A DNA stretch of 64,000 nt from Monarcha castaneiventris obscurior (lineage: Eukaryota > Chordata > Aves > Passeriformes > Monarchidae): NCBI GenBank assembly GCA_026261815.1, contig JAMPIT010000856.1:8788001-8852000 (forward strand), read 5' to 3'. Position numbers and translations under genes: made by a program. The notes under the pieces are model-generated. The model saw only the letters and a program-made list of their open reading frames with translations, had not been told where the DNA came from and searched no databases. Positions 30,501-45,500 of the stretch are shown in pieces. Each line of letters opens with the position of its first letter. Position 1 is the stretch's first letter.

Positions 30501-33500
30501 GGGCGTAGATTTTCAAACTGCTTTGACATTTCTGATTGAAGGCTTTGGCGTATCGATTCCTGACGTGAGCAGGTCCCTGTTTGTCAATCGTAAAGTACCA
30601 CCATCATCTGAATATCGTGGGTTGGCAGCGAGCTGGGAATCTAGCCAAGGTCACTGCTAAAAGAGATGAGGAAACGTGCAATGCAGGCTGAATTTTGGGG
30701 AAAAGTGCCTCTGAATCATGCAAATGGCTTGATGAGCTGGGAGCTGCTTGTGTGTGACCTCGCTCTGAAGGACGGCTATTTACAGTACATGGGTCAACAT
30801 GTGAGCTCTAATGAGTGTCAGGGCATGGGAGGAAGGTGTTTTTCTGTGCTTTGTTTCTAAAGCTGTGTAGAATGGAGGAGTCAGATGGGTTTCACTGTGT
30901 TTTAAAGAAGCAGTAGTGTCTCTCTGCCATCTGTTTTGGAAGAGAGCAACTCACATACACATGTCATTCAGTGGAGTTTGCTGTCAGCAGCAACAATTTC
31001 TGCTGATGGGGGAACTTCAGGGAGAAGATTCATAACAAAAGTCTTTATTGTATAGAAACACACCGTTCTGCTTGGGATCCAGCTTCCAAATGCTTTTAAG
31101 GACTGTGACTAAACCACCATTTATGCCTGAGATGAAAGACATCTGAGTATAGAAGCTGCCTAGACCAGGTTCTCCTGCCAGGCCTTTTTTGTGCGATACA
31201 ATAGCAGACGGGAAGGTCCAGCTGGTTTTACACCCTGCAAATGTATCAAGACCTTTGAGCTGTGATAAACTAAGTGAGCCATGCTGCTCTCTTGCCTGCT
31301 CTGATATTATTATAAGACTTTCTGTTTTGGTTTTCTCTTTGTTCAGGTGAAGCTGTGATCTGAGTATGAAAGAAAGCTCTTCTTTGTTGTACAGCTGTTA
31401 ATATTTGTTTAATATGTATTAATCCATTCACCTTGCTGTTTCTGAAACTGCAGTGCAGCTATGCTCAGTTAATCACCTGGAGTTTCCTGCTCCTGAGAGG
31501 CTGAATTTGTGGGAGATGGTGGAAGATGTTTTTCCTGCAGCCTATCTAAATGATGAGAATGTTGTAGCATGGCTGTGACTACCATGAGGTCCTTAAAAAG
31601 GCACAGTAATTACGTACTATAAATTCATGATTGCAGGTACGTGTGATCTGGAAAGCAGCTCGGAGGAAGTTTGGCATTTGGGTGGCACCTTCAAAAAGAA
31701 GAAAAGCTGAAAGTTAATTGGAGAAAATGACAGTTCCCAGTTTACTGCTGTGCCTTCCAACAGCACTCGAGCTAAATACTCATTAAGATTGCACACGTGC
31801 ATGTCCACGGTGTGTCATTATTTTATTTTAACATAGACTCTGCAGCCATTACCAACTATTCATTTATTCAGCACCAGAAACTTTGGCAAAACAATGAATG
31901 ATCCCAAAGAGTTTCGATGTGAGCATAGCTAAAAACCAAGTGAAAAATCACAGTGGTCATGACAAGGGGATGGCCAGTGCTGCAGCAGTCCAACCCAAAT
32001 CACATTTTCTGTAGTGCTTTGCCGTTCAGATTGAGCCCGTTTGTTCTAGCTGACTGGCTTTTTCCTTGGAAGTGTGAAGCTCAGCATTTTCAGAGCAGTG
32101 TGAAATAAGGAATGTAGAAAAAGGACCTGGAGCAGTGAGGTGGCTAATTGAAAAATGCTCTTGGAGCTGTGCGCTCTAACAAAGAAGCTGGCAGGGTTTT
32201 ATGAGTAAGTCACTTCAGAGTTGAGTTTTGATCTTGAATTTTGAATGAGTCACATTTATATTTTAATAGGAGTGTTTTGATAAAAAGGAACAATCCTCCT
32301 GTTGGTTACCATAATGTCTAAGTGGCCGTGACTGTCTTTCTAAAAGCAAATATAGAGGAATGAGAATAGACTGCTGGGTCCAGGAGTATCCAAGTGTGTT
32401 ATTTGAGTGTCTCTGTCTCCCAAGTGAGATGCCTTGAACTCAGCAGCTTTGTGAGTGCTGGGGGTCTTTGGTCTTCCCTTCATTTTGCTTGGACAGCTGA
32501 AATATGTTTCCATGGCCTCTGCATGGTCTTTTCCCCAGATCTTATTGATGGTGGTGTGCAGGTCACTGATGAGTTATTGAATCCAAGAGAGACAACTGCA
32601 TTCACAAAATGCAATGATGCTTTAAAGTGCAAAACAGTTCTGTAGGCTACAGCTCAGAGATGTCATCGTCTCGTTCATTTGAGCAATCTTGTCTGGTTTG
32701 CATTGCCTTGCAAAACTCTTGCTTTTTTCCTGAAAGCCCAGTCTATAAAAGCGTTTTGCTTTTGCCCTCAGCTGACTCCCCTCACTTCTGATAGAGCAAC
32801 ACTGCACCAAAGGGAGAGGGACCAGCAGGATGGAAGCAAAAACCTGCTGATACTGTGGCTTCTTCTGATCCCTGTTATGCAGAGGGAAATATAACATATC
32901 TGACTGTTTGATTCACTAATTTCAGTGGTGGAGCACAGCTGGTAGGCAGGTGGACTGTTAAGAGACAAGACAAAGATCTAAGATCTGCAATCTTCTGAAC
33001 TTCCAAGCAAAAAAGAAAAAAGAAAAACAACCGCAAAGCCCAAGATGTTTTATGCTATTTGAACACCAAACACTGTTGGAGGGAAGGGGAGAAGTTTGGA
33101 CTTGGAACTTCCTTGGTTTTGGATCTCTGTAAAGCGATGCACTGGTGTGCATGTTTCTTGCATAAATAGGAGGTGATTTTGTGTGTGTAATTTGTCCCGA
33201 ATGTATGAATTGAGAGTCTCTGAAGCAACATCTGGAGAAGACCCAAGAGAGAAAACTGTGAGTTCTCTGAAAACAAAGATCTGTTCATTCATGAGATTCT
33301 GATATTCAAACAGAAAGCAGCAGTTGTGCTGTTTTCATTTAATGTTATTTCTAGCAAGTGCCACATTTAACTTTCCCTTTTGCCTTTTCTCTCAAGACCA
33401 TTCTGCAGCACCATAAAGACTTATTGGTACTTACAGATGGACTTTTGGAGAGATTTTTACCCTGGTCCTGTCATCATTCAGCTGGAATAGCTGCTCTCAG

Positions 33501-36500
33501 TGCTTCTAGCAGTCAGAATTCCAGTCTCAGCTGTACAAACATGCACATGGAGCAGTGGTATGGATTGAACAGGGCAGAGAGGAACTTCTTGAGGAGAACC
33601 GGTGTTGGTTTTTCTCTGTGGGATCCCTTTTTACCTGGTTTCAGGATGGGTGGTAAAAGTCCTTCTGTTTTCTTCCTGCATTCGGAAGATAATTCCTGCC
33701 CTGCCCTGTGCAACCTGTTTGTTATGTGGTGATTGTACGGGAATTTCTGACCTGATTTCCTTGTGGTGACATCTCAGGTTGGAGCAGGTTGTTTGGGCAG
33801 AGGCTTGGCTGGGGGTGTGTGCACTGAGACTGTTTATGCTGGGAACTTTACACTGCTGAACCCTCTGAGTGCTGTAAATTATACAGGATTGCAGCCTGAG
33901 CAGGGAAATGCTGATATTGCCATTTGGCAGAGTGTGGAAATGCGACCACAAGAGTTGGATCTCAGAGGGAAGGTGTGAATGAAAAAAAATAGCACAATTT
34001 TTTCTCCTTTTCCTCGCAGACTACAGATAAGCTGATGCTGTGTGTGCATATGCAGTGCCCAAGGTCTGCTGCGTGTCAGGCGTGGAGTGCCAGATTGTCT
34101 TTCTTCCCACCAGAACATTTATGTTTTAATTTGGGACATGTGATGGGAACCGATAGCATCTTGTTTCAGAGAGACTTTCTGATAATCTCACTGGTGGTAT
34201 CGTGTCTCTGTGTGAGACACAAACCCGGCATTATCCCAGTGCTCGGGGCTGCTCCCGAGTCAGGAGCTGTGCAAGGAGCCCCTGGCACCAGGCTGGGAGC
34301 TGCCAGCCCTTCTGGCAGTGATACAATTGAACTATACCACAAACTCTTCAGTTCAGGGGGAGCTTCTCCTCATCACCTTCCTCGTAACATTTCTCACTGC
34401 ACCCTGGAGTCCTTTGGTCACATTCCAGAGTCCTTGTGTGAACGAACTGGTGCCATTTCGATGCCTTTTAATGAGCGTGAAAGAGGTCGAGGAACTGATT
34501 ACTCCTTCAGAGGGGATTTTCATGACTTGCATGCCATTCCTTTGCTGTTCTGTGACAGTTTCCAAAATCTGTTTGATCTTGTCAGTTGTATCTGGATGCT
34601 ATTTGAGGAGGGGCCTTCCAAAATGTCCATGAAATACTGGACAGGTTATTGAGTATTTTTAATTTACTGCACTTTGGCTGTGTTGGGTAGGGATCCTCTT
34701 AGAGCTGAGTGCAGGCAGAGCTGTTTCACTAGAAATCCAGAACTACAACGTGCTGTGTTTTGGTTCTAGAAGAGCTCTGCAGGCTTTCAATTCGCCGCAG
34801 CACAATGCTGCTCTTCAGACAAATCCCACCCAAACCTTCTCTGCAGCCAGTGAGCTCCTTTGTACAACTGAGAGAGCACTGCAGCAGCAAATCTGGGTCA
34901 CACACCCTACAAAGGACACACAACTCCAGATGACAAGTGCTCGTGTGCTCTCTGTTGCTGAAGAAGAGACTAAAATTAGCTTCTGACTCTTACTCGAATT
35001 AAAAATTACCCAAGGGGAAAAGAACTAATTCTCAAGAAGACAACTGTTATGTCTTAAACCCACACAGTCTCAGCTGTGCATGCAGAAATGCAGAAATAAA
35101 AAGGTAGTAACCATGTTTTTTGGGAGAAAGGGGATTTCTTTTTCCTTTAAAGTATCTCAGAAAGGGAATAAAACCAAGGTTATTGGGGACCACAGATGAG
35201 CATTCCAGTGCTAACCTCTGTACAGTGCTGCAGCAGCATCTCTTCACTCTGCCATCTCCAAAATATCACAGTTTTTACCTGTGGAGTGCTGCCATATCCA
35301 CATTTTGTCAAAATAAACCTTAACTCCGTGGGTTTTACAAGACCAGCAAGTGAATTGGCTGCCAGCACAATTTTGTGCAGGATCAGCATTTTCCAAAATC
35401 ATATATAAAAAGTGATTATAGCAGACTAGAGAGTCTGAACATTGCTAAGTTGCTGCCTGATGCCAAATGCTGTCAAGAACACACAAATTTGTTAATATAG
35501 TATAAGATTAAGGAAACAAATCATGTGCCCAGCTTCAGGAATACTCTCTATTTAAGGCATAATCTCTTATTTTGGAGGATTTGACTTGTAAATCCTTTGC
35601 AGCTCTGGGGATCACCTTCTCTGGCAGATCAGATGTAGTGATATATTTTTTTTATATCTCTGAATGTTAAATAAAATGTTTTCCTAAGCGATAAGGACTA
35701 TATGGAGGTGAAGGCAGATCACTTTCTGTAGCAATAAAACCTTATGTACAGTGTAAGAAACAAAAAGCAACTAATAAAAGTGATTCTTACAAGTAGCTTT
35801 GCACAAAGATAAATTCCTGTATCCTAGAAAACATTAAACAGCTCTGCCTGCACTGTCAATGCAGTAAATTAAAAATACTCAGTAACCTGTCCAGTATTTA
35901 TTGGACATTATGGAAGCTGTGCATCTCTCAAACAGAAAGAATTTTCATTGACCAAAATGAACTTTACCATGAGGTGATGATGGCTGAAAAAGATCCAGCC
36001 TCCATTCCCTCCGCTATGGGTGCCCTGCAGTGCTGCTTCTCAGAATGGGAAGCAAGGTCTGTAACAAATGTTTTCCTGTTCCATAATCTCCTTTTCCATG
36101 GTGTCCTCTCTCTTCTGTTCAGCTCTCTCTTCTGGGGTTTTGCATAGCTGTCTGGTTTGTCTCAAGCTTGTGTAATTGCTGTCCTTGGTGGAGCTGCTTT
36201 AACCGTGATTTTGGTGTAGACAAGTCACTGAAACGTGAATTAACCAGGCACTGTCTTTCTCCAAATAATGTCCCATAATTATGGCCTGTGGGCATCTGTA
36301 TCCTCAGTCACAGTGATGGAAATATTAATAGGAAAAAAACTGTGTTGGTAAACAAAAAGAGATGTGTGAAGTCTTTGGAGCCTGGGCTTTCCAAACAAAA
36401 TCTGCCTTGTTCTGGGGCACAGCTTGGGGTCAGATGTAAAGACAGAGGGATAGCTGGTTTTGTTTCTGCTTTGAAATGTTTAAAAGTGGGTTTGCTTACC

Positions 36501-39500
36501 CTCTTTGCCTTCCAACGTTGGATGCCAGGGATCTGTAGAAAAACCCAGACTAATTTAGAGAAGGTCATGCTCAGCTCGAAGGTCCCCTTTTCAGGTCTTT
36601 CTAGTGACAAGCTTTACGTTCAACTTGACATCATTCCTGACTGTGGGTAGCAGACAGGATTTGAATGCTGCAAGTGAGGAGTGTGAAAATTTCCAGGGAT
36701 GTTCCAGGCACTGCTAGACAGAACTATATTGATTTAGGAGGAAATCCCAAGGAGGAAATAGTTCTTGTCAACTGATTACTACAAGTTATGGTTATGCTAC
36801 TCTTGCACATATCTATAAATTAAACTGCCAACAGTTGGCATCTGCCACTGTCACGGTGCTATAGGTCATCTTTCCCTGGGAATTGAGTGATGCCTGAGTG
36901 ACTTAACCTGCCACAAAAATAGTGAGGGAAGATTCAGGAGTGGGGAGGAAGGCAGAGCTTGGGAGGTGTGTAGGGAGCCCCAGCGTGGAGAGGGACATAG
37001 CATGGGACATGTGTCATGGTATCATGACCTGCACTGTTATGTGCTAAATGTTTTCATGTGCTGGTGGGTCTTTTCATGTTGAAATTCCTTGAATTCTGTC
37101 TCCAGGTTGTTGTTTTTCCTCCCTCAATTCCTGTGGAGGTATTATCTGCTAAAATAGGGAGGAGATCATGTTGGTTTGGGGGGATATTTTCCTAGCTCAT
37201 AACTTGCCAGCGATGCAGCATCTGAAGAGTTTAAATTGGAATTAGCTGACATTTTCCTACTCTCCCAGGAATTCAGGAGTCTTTGAAGAACAGCCCATCC
37301 ATGTGGGCTGGAGGGATAATTGATTCTGTCTGGAAACCTCTATGCTGATCCCTAAAACCGGGATGGAAGGATTGACATTGTTTACTGTCAGCAGGGATTT
37401 TTTTTTTCTGTCTTTTACTGAATAGTTTCAGCTCGAAGGAACTGAAGATGGATTGAGGTATAGACCTAATCAGGAAGATGTGAAAAGATTTATTTTTCTT
37501 TACTTTACAGAAAAGGCCACAGATGGCTCTTTGCAGAGTGAAGACTGGACACTTAACATGGAGATCTGTGACATTATCAACGAGACAGAAGAAGGGTATG
37601 TGCTATTTCAGCAGACTTGGAAAGGTCCCTGAACACAATCTTCCTCCAGCTGTACTCAGCATGTGAGGAGGTGCAGCGAGGCTGGGGGCAGATGCTCATG
37701 ATTTAAATGCAGTTTGCAGATCAGTTGCTTGGTTTTCCTGCTCCTTAGACCTCTCCTGCTCTCAGAAAATTCTGTATGATGCAGTACCTGTAGGATTCAG
37801 GACAAGAGGAAATGGCCTCAAGTTGTGCCAGGAAAGTAGCTTATTTAGATGACATATTAGGAAAAAATTCTTCACTGAAAGGATGGTCAGGCATCGGGTC
37901 AGGCTGTCCAGGAAAGTGGTGGAACCACCATTCCTGGAAGCATTCAAAAAACATGTGAATATGGCATTTTGGGGCATAGTATAGTGGTGGGCTTAGTGCT
38001 GAGTTAATGGGTCTACTCAATGATCTGAGAGGGCTTTTCCATCCCAAATGATTCTGTGATGCTTTCTGTGGTCAGTCTCTGCTTGGGAGGGCTGGCATGA
38101 AAAACTTCTTCTTGGAGAAGGTACCAAGTTTGTTTTTCAGGAGGTATCTCTTTGCAATGCCTTTAGTTTCAGCTATTTGCATAGACAGCTTTTCAGCACC
38201 AGAAAGCTTTGGTGCTTGCAGTCTGCAGGAAAACTGATCACTGCTCTTATTCCCTGGGCTTTTCAAAGTGGCTCTAAATCTTCCCTGCCTAATCAACAGC
38301 CTGGATTTTTGGAGACTTGGGACATTCCTCCAGTCCTGACTTCTGTAATAACTTGTCTCCTCACATAATTCTCCATGACCCTGTTTTGGTTGTAGTCAAA
38401 TAATCTGAAGTTGACCCACATGCTTATGTCCAGCTGGAAATGGCAAAGGATTCATTTTCCCACAGTTTATGGGATGTGAAAAGCCTGTCTGAGCTGTCTG
38501 TTAAAATGGTGTGTTTCTCCTTCAGGCCCAAGGATGCCATTCGAGCGCTGAAGAAGAGGCTGAATGGAAACAAAAATTACAGAGAGGTCATGCTGGCGCT
38601 GACGGTGAGTGAGGGCAGGCTGGAATGCCTCAAAGGGCAGAACCCTTTTGTCATTTTCCTCTTCCTGGCACTCTCTTGAATGTACACACTATTTCCTTTA
38701 ACAGCCACTGCTCTGCCCTTTTCTTCTCTCCAATTGCCTCCTCACTTCCTTGGGGAGAGCTGCTGGAAGCTTTGCATAGCGGTTTTCTGACTCAATTGAT
38801 TTCTGCTTCTTTTCGTGGCTCTTATTCATCCCAAGTACTGACTGAGGAAAGTTAAAGTAGCTCAAATGGGTCTGTTACTCTTTGAGGTTTTTCCTTTCTA
38901 CTCTCATTTCCCTTTGTCCAACCATTCCTCCACTCCAAGGCAACAGCTGTGGGCATATCTGCAAGTGAGGATGATGAACTTGCCATATTTTCAGCTTCAT
39001 AAGTAGCTGATGCACAATTTCCCTTGTGAATGAATCTCTGTAGGAGACAATACATTAATTTATGCTGATCTAATTTTACTCAATAAAGTGTAAATTATAT
39101 TCTGTGCATTTAGGCAGCACTGCTAAGGTGTGGGATAATTTAGTAGTGACCTTTCCTGCTGATGGCTTTAGCTGGAGGTTTCCTGGGTAGTGCAGCCATC
39201 CTGAGTGGGGTGCTGGGCTGGCTCTAGCAGTAACTAGATGGAGTTATCCTGCTGTGGGGAGGAGATCTGTATGATTCTTTCACAGAGCTCTTGTTGCCTC
39301 TCCCTGACGAGGCGTAACTGTACTTTCTGTCTTCTTGCCATTTCCTATCCTGGATTGTCATTTTGACAGATTAACAAAGTCCAAACCATGAGATTATCCA
39401 TTGTGCAGGAAAGAGCGAAATCCATCAGGAATGAGCCCGTGTCATCATGGCTGATGAAAGTAGCTGAAGGAGGAGAGTAATTACAGACTCCTCGGTACAG

Positions 39501-42500
39501 AGTCGCAGTGGTTATTAGGCATGGCTGTAAGGAGAAGTGACGTGTTGGATTTATCTCCATGCTAATCATGTTCTTCAGAGAGAAATCAACAGCTGTTCTT
39601 CCATGGCAGTTGAATGGCAAGTGGAAGGTGCCTCCAGCTAGGTTGCAGGGGGAAAATGTGTCAAAGTATAACCTGTCAGAGCATTCACTGGGGAGTGTTT
39701 TGAATGAGTGAAGATCATTCACCTGAATTCCCAACTCTAAAACATGGCTTATAGCTCGGAGCAACTGGGTCCAGCTGTGTTCCAGGCACATAGAAAATGG
39801 TGGAGTGGCACAGCACGATAATATCTCACTGTGACAGGATGTCCTCTGTCTTACCTGCTCCTGATGTGCTGCTGTGTACTTGGCTGTTCAGCTGCACTGG
39901 CTGGAAAGTTCTGCTTTGAAGATGAAGAAACTTTCTATTTCTTTACCGTGGAAACAGGAAAGGTGGATCACAAAAATGCCCAATATGTTAACAGTGGGTG
40001 AGGTACAGCTGAATGTGTGTAGAGAAGAAGTTTTTGGCAAAATTGGGGAAGAAGAGAAGAAGTATAAGTGTAATTTTCCCTCTATCTTCTTGGCCTCCCA
40101 TCAAAAGCTTTAAAATAAATTGAAAAATCAGATGCTCTGTGTGTGATCAAGCTTTGCTCCAACAATGAATGTCGGGTTTTTTTTGTGTGTAGGTGCTGGA
40201 GACCTGTGTGAAGAACTGTGGCCATCGCTTTCATGTCTTGGTGGCAAACCGTGACTTCATCGATGGCGTTCTGGTGAAAATCATCTCACCCAAGAACAAC
40301 CCCCCCACCATTGTACAGGATAAAGTCCTAGCACTGATTCAGGTACACAGCTTGTCTCTGCTTCCATATGTTGCTGCCTGAAATAAGGACTGTCTGCTTC
40401 AATGCTACGCATCACTAAACACGCTGTCATCGTTAAAAATGTGGCAAGTTTTTTATATATAAACTCCAACAATATATCCAGATTGGTGGGAAAAAGCAGA
40501 CATGCACACACATAGATATTTTATCCAGGGAGAACTAGCTGGATTCTAGTTAGAGAGGTACCACTCTAAAATGGGAGGATTTAATAAAAGGTAAATGGTT
40601 GCTTTTCAATTTAGCAGTCATATCTAGAAGCTGGAGACTTGCCTTGGCGATAGGCTTGTCATCTGAGGCCAGGAGATTTCAGAGGATTGTGCTTTTGGTG
40701 TCAGCTGCAGAACACTTGCCTTTCTGTGTCTGTTTCCCTGGCTGGAAAATGGAGCTGTTTCCCTCCATTAGAAAGCATTCTGCATTCCTTTCAAAGATGG
40801 TTATAGAAAAGTAAATGACCATATAGGAATTAAAATGGTTTTGGTGTCTTTTCTCTGGTTATTGTGCAGTAAAAGCACGCTGTCAGATCCTTGCCTGCAG
40901 TGGGAAGTTCAGACATGGGCCTGTCTGCCACTTCTCCTTCTGTGCAGCACAACAATAAACAGCCGTGTTAATTCCACAAACCATTAGCCACACATGAGGA
41001 AACATTGGTGCCTGCCTGGAGGAAATCTGACAATTATAGGAAGCTTTATCACTAAGCTTCCACAGGCTACTGCGTACACCAGAGACTAAAAGACACTGCG
41101 TATTTAAAATGATATAAACCTGCTGCAGTGTTCCTTGTGGGGAGGTATTTACAAATGCGCAGCATCGTTTGCCAGATATACTTCTGATTTTTATGGCAAA
41201 GCATGCTATTGGATTTCTGCTGCTTTATTTGTTATTTGGATACAGGGATAGAGCATCCTTAGAGCATGACAATGTAAATAAGTGATTTTCAAACAGGAAA
41301 TAGGTAGGGTGGTGGAATTAGTGGGCATTGTGTCAAGGTCTGTGGGGTCCCTTTATTTCTGGTATCTGATTTTATGGCTTTTGAAAAAAAGATAGAACAA
41401 AATTAATGAAATTATTAAAAGCAATTCTTGTGCATCTGGCTGAGCCCTCAGGTTTCCGCCTGCTTTGGTGGGAGAGTGGATGCATGCAGTGACCAGGAGA
41501 TGAGGTTAGAAACTGTCCCATAAAGGGAAACTGGGTGTGTTTCCATGTTGTTTTAGAGAATGATGGTTTTGCTGGGCCCTGGGTTTAAATGGATTCCCAG
41601 TCGTGAATGCAGCTAAGATGGAAGTGTTTGTAATGTAATCAGAAAGCCACAGTCATTGCCCCGGTGAATTAAACAGCTTTATCTGAGGAGACTTAGTGCA
41701 GTAGAGCTAAAAGCCTCACTCTGTGTTCTAAATGCCTTTTGATATAAAAAGCCTGAAAATTATGAAGGTTGCCTGTGGGTGGGTTCTGTTAGTGTCTCTT
41801 TAGCTGGATGTGATAGGGGACTGTTTTCCAGATTGCCTGACAAGTTTGGAAGAGTGATTGCAGTCACTCATCCCAGGTGCCCTATGGACACACACCCCCA
41901 AAATACCTCATATGTGGTGACAGCTTCGTTCAGCTCAGGCTGTGCTCTGTGGAGCTCCCTGGGGCTGGAGTTAACCCTGTCCCAGGGGGCTGATCTCAGC
42001 TCTGCCCCACCACCATTGCATTTATCCTTTTCTGTATCCCTCTTAGAATTTGATATCAGGGAATTAATAAGAACAGAAATGAGAGGATTTATAGCCCAGA
42101 CTTGGAAGCATGGAAGAGAACTGTACAAACAGCACATGTCTTCAGCCACAACTGCGGTATTCGAGGGCCTTTCCATAACAAGGGTAAATAAAGCTGCCAT
42201 CCAGTTTCTTATCTAGAGGCTCGACTTGTTTTGAGATGTTGAGCATCTTGTGTCTCACTTTCTCAACCTATTTCCCAGTGTACATGAAATAGCATATGTT
42301 ACATTGTGCTTATCCTTCCTTCTTCACCTTGCTAGGAGGCCCCCTGGTAAGAGCTCACCTATCACCCAGTGTCCAAACACCGAGATGGTCCCCGATCTAC
42401 AATGGTATTTAAGTGACCTGTTTGGACACACTGAGGATCCAAGTGGGATTTATCCTGAAGTATTTACATTTGATAGTCTGGCTCAAAGTCTTAGAAGCTC

Positions 42501-45500
42501 TGAATTCAGTCTTCCCCCGTCCTACGTGTGTTTGGACCATGGGCAGGTCTCCTAAGCTCTAGTGTAGCTCCTTATCCATAAAGCAGAGCTAATATTGCAG
42601 TTGCCTGGTTGGATTTTAAGCTGTCTAGGACAGGGATTGTCTTACAATGTGTGTAGACAGCACTTAGGACAATTGTGCTTGTCCTGCTTGTGACCTCTGA
42701 GACACACTAATGTAGAGAATGCTCCCAGCTCAGGTGAAGAAGAATACAAATGGAAGTGTCTCCTTTCTCCAGGGAAGAGAGTTGCAAAAGAGAGAATATT
42801 TTAAAAAGGTGGAGTGCAGATGAAATGAGATCATTTTGCAAAATCCACAGGAAGCCGGTGAAAGAGGGGATGCATTAGTACATCCTCCTGGACAAACAAG
42901 CCTCATTAAAAACTGGGGGCAGCAATGCAGCATATTTTTGCCTCTAAGTTTCTTTAGGGTGATGATTATTAAATAGAACATCCCTTGCCTCACACTTTTC
43001 CCTTTTGCTTGCAAATAGAATTGAAGTGGTGTACACCATTATGTAGAAGCATCATTCAGATGGCTTCTGATATAAATAGAAAAGGCAGTGAAATGGGAAA
43101 GGTGGAGTTACTTGTGCAGTCAAAATCTCCATCAGAATTGGGGATGTTTTGGAAGGTCAGTTCCAAGGAAACAATGGCTGTGTGCTGTCAGAGCTATTTC
43201 CTCTGGCTCAGGCAGGGCTGTTTGGACTTGCACTGCATCAGAACAGTTGATGCAGTTAATTTACTCTTAACAAAGCTGAGAAGCAAACCCAGGATTTTTT
43301 GCTTGTACCTGATAATGGATTGTCTCCCAGGCACAGATGGTAGGAAATGCTCTTTCTTAGAATTGAACAGAATAGGAATGCAAGTTAAAAATTAATATTA
43401 TTTCTTATCTTACTTTGCTATCTTTGATTTCTGTCCTCTCAAATATAAAAAATGGTTCAAAGAGCTTTTAAAGGAAAAATAGTCAAAGAGCTAGTGTAAA
43501 AATGATGACTAAATGAATTAAGTTCAGAGCCCACACACGTGTCTCACAGTAGTTCTGGATCCAGCACACTGATACTCTGCTCCACACATGTGGGGGTTTG
43601 TGGAATGCTTTGTTTTTTAACTGAGTCATAATATTTCAGTTTTTCCTTTCTCTAAATTTTTAATATTTGGCTAATTCCAGCACAAGCAAAAGGGGGTTGA
43701 GGCTTTCAGCATACTGTGCTCCCTGCAGCTTCGTGAGAGCAGGAGGCTGGCTAGCCAAGAGAAGCACTTAGTACTCCCTCTGAAGGAAAAGCTCAAATGT
43801 GAATTGAAGTCTTTTTAGACACCAGATAATTCATGCTGGAGAGATATTATGAATGTTCTGGCTGTGGGAATTTCTCTCTTTTAAACTCATCCTTTGTGCC
43901 ACACTGGGGTGTCTGAGTGTTGGATATGCTCTGTCAGAACCCAGGCGTCATTAGTTCTGCTGCTCAGGGGACTGTCTCTTTCACAGGAACAGAACCTCAG
44001 ATAGAACCTTTTTTTTTAATTTAAGTTTGATCCAAATAAAACACTGAAGGCAACTTGATGGCCCTGTTTTTCCTTTGGCAACAAATGAGGATGTTTCACA
44101 AAGTGAATGGAGATTACTTAAGATTATTGTGCAGCTTTGTGAGTTTTGGTTGGACCTGTTGAATCTTTCACACAGCCCTTTTCTGGTGGGTCATTTGCTG
44201 TACAATATGCCAGAGAAGATCAGCATCAATCACTGCTGAGGAGAGGAGATGGGAAGAGACTTCCACGTATGTTCATGGATTTTGATGAACTCAGGGGCTA
44301 CTCACAGCTACTCTGCACTGGGTTCCTGTCTATTTTATATCTGAATAAAATATAAGACAAGTGACTGTCTTAATATTTGCAGGACCTTTTAGACCAGGTC
44401 TGATGATTCCAGCTTTCCTTTGAAGCTGGAATCCATGAAAGCATTTACAGTCAGTATCTGAGGTCAGGGTGGGGCTGGAGCTTCATTTGGGAGGTTTATG
44501 GATAATCCCTCGTGTTTTCCAGGCTTGGGCCGATGCCTTCCGAAGTAGCCCCGATTTAACTGGAGTAGTGCATATTTATGAAGAACTCAAGAGGAAAGGC
44601 ATCGAATTCCCCATGGCAGATCTTGATGCTCTGTCTCCAATACACACACCACAGAGGGTAAGCTGCAGCACTGCAATTCCAGGGGTGTTTTCCCACAATG
44701 TCTAAATAGTTGGATAACTGCTCATCTTTCCCATCCTGTTTCTCTGAATTTGGTTCATTTTCTCACTTCTGGAAGGACATTTTAATAGTGAAAGGGCATG
44801 TAAGAGAGGCATAGTAGAGCCTGATAAGCTGTCTCCTCCCTTGAGTCAATCATCAACCTGAGAAAAGAGTTTGTAACAGTTAATCTTGTACCACAAAACC
44901 ACCAAACAAATGCAACTAATTTGTTCAAAGAGAGCTCAGCAGGATTTATGATTGAAATTTACTTCTTTTACTCAAAAGTGTGGTTGTTTCTATTGGTAAT
45001 AACCCTGAGCCAAGGTCTGCCTGTCTATTAGAGGTGTACGGAGTCTGAATCTCTCTCTGATCCCACAGTAATGTGAGAACTTTACACCTCTGGAAAGTTA
45101 GATCTGGAAAGTTGACAGAACTGCTGCTTGGAAGTAACTTAATGATCACAGGTGTTCTGATTATTCAGTCTGAAAACTGAAGTTAATGAATCTTTGAAGC
45201 GGGAAATGCAAGTGATCAAGGACTGAGAGATTACAATTCTTGTGTCAAGGTTAATTAAATTCAGTATCTATGTATCACATCATTTTTTGGTAAGCCTGCA
45301 ACTTAATTCCTAGTTTAAAATAATTTATAATTATTTATCTTTGGCTCTTGTTTTTATTTTGCTTCTCACTTTTCCTGTAAAAGTAAATGGACTTAAATGC
45401 TTGTGGGTTGGGTCAAAAGATATAGGCGTGGAAGATTTTTGGAGCTGCCAGTCTGTTCTAGTAGCTGCACTGACCTTTCCCACAAGGTGCAATTATGTTC

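Noticed and set aside
32622..32897. Minus-strand ORF considered as another exon of the nested gene
   Set aside because: Lysine- and arginine-rich and protein-like, but no donor in a usable phase was found.
34353..34565. Minus-strand ORF with several N-x-T/S sites, considered as an envelope-like fragment
   Set aside because: No retroviral motifs, LTRs, or neighbouring gag/pol-like frames; the asparagines are likely chance.
41779..42216. 145-codon plus-strand ORF in TOM1L2 intron 4
   Set aside because: No recognisable domain; the opposite strand is equally open; lies between well-defined exons with no cassette-like splice sites noted.
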